NCBI RefSeq assembly: GCF_964355755.1 | Contig: NC_092671.1 | Location: 17,751,001 to 17,815,000 of the forward strand | Source of the DNA: Antedon mediterranea | Lineage: Eukaryota > Echinodermata > Crinoidea > Comatulida > Antedonidae | DNA: 64,000 nucleotides | Direction of reading: 5' to 3' | Shown here: in pieces, positions 57,548 to 64,000 of the stretch | Layout of the letters: each line of letters starts with the position of its first letter | Position numbering within the stretch: position 1 is the first letter of the stretch | The notes under the pieces: generated by a model | Databases searched by the model: none | Told to the model about the DNA's origin: nothing | The model's input: only the letters and a program-made list of their open reading frames with translations | Made by a program: the position numbers and the translations under genes

Positions 57548-60500
57548 TCATAGTTTACAAGTCCTGTTATTAGTAAAAGAACAGTCTGCTTTATCAGACG
57601 ACGTTGAGTTGATCTTCTTACGTACGATGGACGGATCGCTTCTGTCCAGTGTAAATTTTCTTCGATTTGATTCTCCTCTGTCTAGGCTATGCATTCTACT
57701 ACTTTCGCACATATTTTCGAAGGGTTTCGACAAGCTTTCCGTACTTCTTCCTACGTCTGATGAACGCTCAACTTCACTTTCAGAGTGGTAGCTTTGTGTT
57801 CGAAGGCTAGCACCTCTGGATAATTTTCGAGTGTCGCGCCATCTTTTTCCAGTGCTACGTTTTTTAGAAGGAATATGTGGATTATTCTCTTTCATCGAAT
57901 TTGTCTTGTAAATTTCTAGTTGTGTGTACAGTCTTCGTAACTCTTCCTGTAAAATAAATATAAGTTAAATTTAATTTAAACAGCAGCAATGTCATTTTAC
58001 TGTGGCTCCAAAAACGGTTGCAAACCTATAGCAAGCGGTTAAAAACAGAGGAGGCAAAGATGCTGTAAATATAAGTATTACTATCAAATATGACAATCTG
58101 TGTTTGGAAATTTCAGACTAGGTGAGCGCTTCGTCTGCCTCATACTGGCTACGGCCTTGGGTTGTTTTTGGGGAGCCACAGTTCCTTAAAAATTGAAAAA
58201 AAATTGAACTAGTACATCTTTTGATAAAGGTAAACTGAACTATGACAGAATATGGTAGGTACAGATCCCCGATATCACCCTGTTAGCTGGTTGTTATCAA
58301 GCCCCAAGACCAGCGACAAAGCGCCGCCCATAAATTAAAGGATTGGTGGATTGATTCACAATATTTCTTACGGCTACAGTGTCTCTTACACGAACTTCAT
58401 CCGCGCCAAACGCGTAGTCATTTGCATTTCCAGGATTCCGTTTGGCAGATGCTTGGCACTTGACGTCATAAATTATTCGTGAGTTCATACGTTCTCTGAA
58501 GTGGTCGTCATGCAGCAATTTGTAGACCAGTACAAGCTGAATGAAAAACAATTGAAAATGCTATCGACGACTCTTAAGTATTCTATTTTACATCCATTGT
58601 TCTGTCAAAACCAGCGGTAGCGTAGATACGACCAACTTACTATTTTATACATTATAAAAGCTGTGTAGTTTAAATTTCGATAATCACAGTCGTCTGCCAT
58701 GCCACCCACATATCTTCCATCAATTATTATTATTACCGATGATCTATAGGGAACTATAAACATCGATGAAAATGGATAGGTTGTGATAAATCATCCGTGG
58801 TAGGTAAAGGCTGCATCCACACCAGTCCTGTATAATTACGGTACCTATCTTTAGTATGGAGTTCTATACTATTTATTACTTAATTCCATGTTGGTACCAA
58901 AAAGAAACAGCTGCAATTGTCAAACACTAACCTTTGGTAATACAATGATGGAGACCATCACAGTGGTCGTTAGCTGCGACCTTAAAAAGTGCACTAGAAA
59001 CTTCCAATCTGGTTCCATTTCATCCCACGTTAGGAATCTTTAAAAATACAAAAGAAATATAGGGCGTTGTAAATAGGGATGTATATAATGTATATTATTT
59101 ATTATATTATTCAAACCACAATGTAATTTAATGTTTGTCTTAATAGTTTGGTTAATTTTTAGCCGATACACGATCGGTATCACGTCTAGCGACGTTAAAT
59201 ATCCTGCAGTATCGTCTTTTCTAGCAGCAGCGTCTCGTCTTATGTGAGATACTGTAGTATAGGGAGAGTTAAAGGGTTAGGTTAAGTTAATATGAGTAAA
59301 ATGCTATGGAATGGGCCTGTTGTCATCAGACGCGATACCGCAGGACGTTTCACGTCGCTAGACATGATACCGTATGAGAATCGGCTGAGAGGCTCTTGGA
59401 TGGGCGCCTGACAGTGACTACTGTATAATAGATTTATTAACTTTAATTTTCAAAATTGCGAACATTTATGAATGCGCAAATAATATCTTAACAGTATCCC
59501 TTTTTTATTATTAATAATGGTAATCTTACCGTATTATGTATAAAATAAGTGACACGAACGCTTCGTCAAATATAGCCAGGGTCACGTACTTAATCTCATT
59601 AAACTCCGAGGGCGCACTCCGCACAAGATAGCATAAATACAGTCCAAACATCAGAAATACAAGTTCAACTAAATAAAAGGAAAGAAAATCAGACATATAA
59701 ACAATGTAACTATTTAAATAAACACAAATATCCCAGTAATTCATAGATGTATGTATACAAAACTTGAAACATGAATAAATAATGATAATATTTTCAGAAT
59801 AATACACGATAATAAAATGTATGTAATGATTGATGTAGGCCTACATCTGTATCCTGTGTTTGAGAAAAAAGGTCGAATGTACTATGCTTCACGTGATATA
59901 TAATTATAACTTGTATAATCATAAATATTTATGTATGCTTGGGATTCGTAAACGTCATAGCCACACTTATCTCATCATACATACAGTAATGCACGTCGGA
60001 TATTTTAAGTACTTTTTTTTAAACTATAGCACGATTGACAATTTACATATTATTGCGTATTGCGCATAGGCCTACTATATTTATTATTGCATACATATCC
60101 ATCCAACAGCTAGTAACTCGCCAATTACAGGATGAATAAACAGTTTTTATAATGTGTCGCTCTTAAAACTAAGTCTCATATAAGGCTTAGGGACGTGGAG
60201 TTGAAAGAGTCGTGAGTTACAACCCTGGCACTAGGTCAGGATCGAACCCTCTTGGAAGGCAAGCACGTTAATTACAAAGCTACAGCTCCACTATTTCCGT
60301 CACTGTTTCTAGTCTATTCTTACTTAGTTCCTTTCAAACCCAATCGAGTTACTATATTATTAAAATTGCGATGACGTGCTCACATTTACAGTAATTTATT
60401 TCTGAACGGTTACAAAATAAGTGTCGATATATTTCAGGCACGATCAAGTGTTTGTTTCTAATTTCAGGCTATTGGCATTCAAAATATCACATAACTACTC

Positions 60501-61585
60501 GTATCTTCTTTTTTTGAGAAGGGTGTACATCTTAAAGATATGTTACCGTCTCAAAACGCACATTGCGTTTGAAAAGATGGCATAAAAAAACCATACCATA
60601 GCCTACATATTTAAAACTACAAATACATTTTGGTTCAATGCACATGAAAGAAACTATCACCATATGTGTAACACGTATGGCACGCTAATCAATTCCAACG
60701 GCTTTGTTTGAACACCATATGTTTATGTTTTTGTGTTATATGTTGGTCAATTACGTTCTGTAGGCCTATTATTATCATTTTGTTAGAAATAAAAGAAGGA
60801 AGAGAAACACTCTTTTTCTGCATTTAAAAACATCTAGCCTAGGCCTACTTACTGATGCCTAAGACACTGTCCCACCATTCTACGTCGCATGTTTTAAACT
60901 GTCTACCGTCAGTAGTACTCCCGTTCACAACCATTTGGTAGTTACAATACCGTGTATCTTCCATCGTTGATACTGTCCACACTGCTAAGTACCCGGATAG
61001 TACAAAGATGATCACAAGAATCCATTTGATTAGGTCTCTATCTCGCACTAATACCCGAGACGCTGATCGTGTTTGGAAAATTGCAAGCTTCCTGAATTAC
61101 AAATTTGAGAAATAAAACATTTATTTACAGATTAATAATTCGAAATATTAAAACTAGGTTTAATAGATATTTGCGCTACTCATTTTATTCATATGAAGAA
61201 ATCTAAAATAAAATATTGTACTGCAACAATGTGTGAAGTGAACTTTCCAGTGAGAGAATCACAACAAGATGAAAGTGAAAGATATATTTGAACCCATGAG
61301 TATGTAACTTGTAACCTTAAGCTCTGCCTACACTATCAGACTTTATATGGGCACATCAAACTGTTGTTGTCAAACTAGTTTAATAGTGTAGACAGAGCCT
61401 TACCTGTATACCTTGAGTACCAAGGTACCAAATGTAACAGCGAATCCAACTTCTCTAAGCCATCGTTGTAAGAAGCAAAGATTATTTGATGGGACGTCAA
61501 AGTACATTGGTATAAGCTCACAATAAAGTAAGATAGCGCCAAACAAAACAACGATTATCATCCATGGACTGTCATAATTCAACAC
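57548..61585 (-). CDS. Class C orphan GPCR, GPR158/GPR179-like, 3' part
   Basis: Six exons on the minus strand: 61404-61585, 60853-61091, 59530-59668, 58932-59037, 58372-58536 and 57548-57946, 409 residues in continuous phase (2,1,2,0,0). They encode most of a 7TM_3 domain: helix DSPWMIIVVLFGAILLYCEL, then CFLQRWLREVGFAVTFGTLV (class C signature, PWLREVGF-like), KWILVIIFVLSGYLAVWTV, an extracellular loop with paired Cys (RYCNYQMV, FKTCDVEWWD), LVFLMFGLYLCYLVRSAPSE, and TTTVMVSIIVLPKLVLVYK. The tail has EELRRLYTQLEIYK followed by KENNPHIPSKKR, which matches GPR158 (LYAQLEIYK...NNPHLQKKR), then a Ser/Arg-rich end. The donor of the fifth exon (GTAAGA at 58371) is chosen because it joins in frame to EELRRLY; reading on would end at LGA. 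Upstream exons with the ectodomain and first helices are not visible and should lie beyond 64000 or in 61600-64000. Confidence 0.85.
58005..58190. repeat. Second copy of the repeat at 15625-15800
   Basis: See that entry. Here it lies in the last intron of the GPCR gene and ends GGGGAGCCAC, the complement of the GTGGCTCC at its start, so the element probably has inverted ends. Confidence 0.5.
59160..59390. mobile_element. MITE family D copy
   Basis: Left AGCCGATACACGATCGGTAT, right ATACCGTATGAGAATCGGCT, with subterminal CACGTCTAGCGACGTTAAAT and its counterpart ACGTTTCACGTCGCTAGACA. GPCR gene intron. Confidence 0.75.
60095..60296 (-). mobile_element. tRNA-derived SINE, family 2
   Basis: The minus strand starts GTGGAGCTGTAGCTTTGTAA, has box B-like GAGGGTTCGATCCTGACC, CTAGTGCCAGGGTTG, and ends GCTAGCTGTTGGATGG. 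It is longer than the copy at 36056. A 3' piece also lies at 3480-3549, cut by the foldback element at 3558. Confidence 0.65.
61318..61402. mobile_element. Short MITE family A copy
   Basis: AAGCTCTGCCTACACTATCA and TTAATAGTGTAGACAGAGCC with only a 45-bp core. It abuts the donor of the GPCR exon ending at 61404. Confidence 0.75.
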
Positions 61586-63242
61586 CTAACAATATATTAT
61601 AATTATAAGTAATTTAAATTCACATATATTGATAAAACTTATCGGATATTATACATCTGGGCCTACGTCACAGACATGAAAATGACGCTAAAATACACAG
61701 TCAGCATTTAATTAAACGCACACATCATTCGAGGTGCCCCCGACTCTGTGTAGCCTACTATGCAAACATCTCCAGTATCAGGCAAACTATGTAATAAAGT
61801 GTCACATATGTATCACATGTGGCGCCTGTACAAGGTTAGGTTAGGCCAGGCCAATGATACAGGCGTCATATGTTAAAACATTACAGAATTTGTCGATTCC
61901 CATTGTTGTATCCCCACATAGGCCTACTATCTATTTCCGAAGTATAAAAGGAATATTTGGTATAGGCCTACAGCATCTCATTTAAATCACATATGGTGCC
62001 TGTATCATGTAAGCTTAGGTTAAGTGTTAGGTTACTACTAGATACGTGTGATGTTGTATTACTAAATATTGCTATGATACTTCGGCTGGTCTATGATACT
62101 GGACAGTATATACAGTATAAATGACAACCGAACTCGGTTTATCACACTATTTGTGCTAGCATAAACATGTTATATGTGTTATGATAGAACAACAAGTAAT
62201 ACAATATTTATAAATAGGATTAAAATGCATTTTATGGGGCCAACAAGGCATGGATTCCTCCCAATATATGAGTTCATTATCATCAGAAAACAAATATTAT
62301 ACAAAATGATATTGACTATCCAAACCAGAGACTTATGTATTATAATACATTACTATTACAATGTTCAACGCCTTCTGTCTTACGGCAAATAGGAAAGAAA
62401 TTTAATCTTAAATGCCATAGATCGAACAAGCATATAAGATTTGCAATAATATTGCGCTAATGCGAGGTACAGCTATCAGGTCCGCGAATTTTCTACCTAA
62501 CTCTCATTAAGACATGACGTAGCCTAGTACAATTCATTAGCGTGAAAGGATTTTGTTACTTGCCTTACTAATTCACACAATCTCATAAGGAGCTGGTAAT
62601 CGTCGCTTATTGTACTGCGCAGCCCGGTTAAAGTCGTCTAAATTACTATGGTATTTTTCTGTCTCTGAAGTCAAATCACAATTGCGTTCGCCCAGTTAAG
62701 CTATAATTAATGCAAATATTTCGGTGTCGATTTGCCGATTACGTGTCTTTTGTACTAGAATATTGATGGTCTACATTTTTAACAGTTAGTAGGCATATTA
62801 TAGTGCACGGTCTGTTATACTCTCGATGTTGCGTAATGTGACATCAATATATAATAATCCGACCCATTACCCACGCTTTAATTTAGAAAAATAGGACATT
62901 ATTAAGTTCAGCACAATTTTAAAACCAATGGTCTCCGCTAACTATGCCAAAATACTGGCGCACAGTACAGAAAAATATAAATGGCAATGCTATGAAATGA
63001 CAAGTGTCGCATAAAAAACTTAATTGAGACAACAGTGTGTGCCTAATATAAAACACTGCTAATTAAGTTAATCATTCAATCGCGTGTGTGATGTACACGA
63101 TGTAGAGTGGATTTACTATTTACAATGTTTGATGCCAAGTGCATGGTGATATCGAAAGAAGCCTAATACGTAGAAGCTAATAATTACGACGTGAACAATC
63201 TATTAGTATAGGAAGATGATTTTACTGGGAGGTGTGTTATTA
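61586..63242. other. Upstream intron or flank of the GPCR gene, no exon seen
   Basis: I looked on the minus strand for the preceding exon of the 7TM domain and did not find a convincing one. Confidence 0.35.
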
Positions 63243-63420
63243 CGCTAGCCGAGTGGTTAGGACTCTATATCATACAGAACAAGGTCATATACATGGCTTT
63301 AGTCGCATGCTCAAATTTGAATTAGTGTTTACCGACGACCGACCAACCGACCGACCAACCGACCGATCAACCAACCGACATAGTGAGCTGTAGAGTCGCG
63401 TTTGCACGCGACTAAAAACC
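63243..63420 (+). repeat. tRNA-like head and (CCGA/CCAA)n microsatellite
   Basis: TACGCTAGCCGAGTGGTTAG is box A-like (tRNA-Leu/Ser type). At 63330-63379 there is an imperfect ACCGACCAACCG repeat, and the inverted words TTTAGTCGCATGC / GCACGCGACTAAAA flank it. Possibly a decayed SINE; class uncertain. Confidence 0.4.
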
Positions 63421-63826
63421 TGATAAAAACAACTCCAGTCCACAGATGTAAATGAAATGGTACAGTACCTGGTTTATTATATGGAGGAAAAGGCGGCGTG
63501 AAAAGGAACTGGTCACCTAACCACATAATGGACAAATACATTTTCCCATGTTACAATGAGCTCCTAACAGCTAATATCCCACGTTCATAGAATGCGCCAC
63601 TTACGTTACCTATGTGCATCCATAGGAATACTATGAATAGCCTGATGAACAATTGGGTTTTCAAGCGGATATAGAGATATTAGGCGAGGTGAGTGAAATG
63701 GGTCGTGCTAGTGGCTTTTGAGGTTCACATTCCGTGTTAAATTTTAATAATAGGCCCTCTTTTTGAAAAGATATAATGTTGGAGCCTTCAATGAACGTAA
63801 CTTCCAAGATTAACATTTCATAAATC

Positions 63827-63943
63827 TTGGTTCCCACTTCGACCCAACGCAAGCGATTTGACCAGGCGACAATTCGGATTGGCTCGCTTGTGATTGGTCC
63901 AATTAATTGCGTCCTTGCGTTATGTTCTTAGTGGGAACCAAGC
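63827..63943. mobile_element. 117-bp MITE with CTTGGTTCCCACT ends
   Basis: CTTGGTTCCCACTTCGACC at the left and TTCTTAGTGGGAACCAAG at the right, perfect over 13 bp, with inner inverted words CAACGCAAG / CTTGCGTT. Confidence 0.75.
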
Positions 63944-64000
63944 CCTAGCAACACAGTAGATACATAAGTTACGTTATAGGTACAGCATTTTATTTGTATA

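Noticed and set aside
63329-63541. Minus-strand 70-codon ORF ending in GRLVGRLVGRR
   Set aside because: Created by the CCGA/CCAA microsatellite; not the missing GPCR exon.

Overview
The window is animal nuclear DNA: AT-rich, with multi-exon genes, GT..AG introns, non-LTR retrotransposons, tRNA-derived SINEs and many short inverted-repeat elements. The proteins read best against deuterostome families, the word AGGCCTAG is frequent, and one LINE carries a 2A-like NPGP motif of the kind known from sea urchin retrotransposons. I infer an invertebrate deuterostome, most likely an echinoderm; the species cannot be named from the sequence.

Layout. 1-3077: no clear gene apart from one 59-codon ORF (341-520). 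3078-5786, minus: a complete four-exon HINT1 gene. 6287-28438, plus: an eight-exon gene for a PAWR (Par-4)-like leucine-zipper protein, head to head with HINT1 across 500 bp. Its second intron holds a LINE with an intact 1147-codon ORF (8950-12393). 28439-34615: intergenic, with an 88-bp minisatellite at 30100-30905. 34616-48317, minus: a complete 21-exon BBS9 gene (907 codons), its introns full of repeats. 48318-50912: intergenic, including an AGGCCTAG cluster and a satellite made of MITE cores. 50913-52641, plus: a complete three-exon METTL21A gene. 53856-56029, plus: a CNPase-like gene broken by an in-frame TGA and by an inserted repeat. 57548-61585, minus: the last six exons of a class C orphan GPCR of the GPR158/GPR179 type; its 5' exons are not visible.

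The genes do not form a pathway. They are unrelated single-copy housekeeping or signalling genes (nucleotide hydrolase, apoptosis regulator, BBSome subunit, Hsp70-type lysine methyltransferase, 2H phosphoesterase, GPCR). The shared theme is heavy colonisation of introns by small elements: at least four multi-copy MITE families, two SINE families, four kinds of LINE 3' tail, and two repeats with hammerhead-like motifs. Exon boundaries were set by reading splice sites, codon phase and similarity to the remembered family pattern; every chain of exons given keeps phase throughout.
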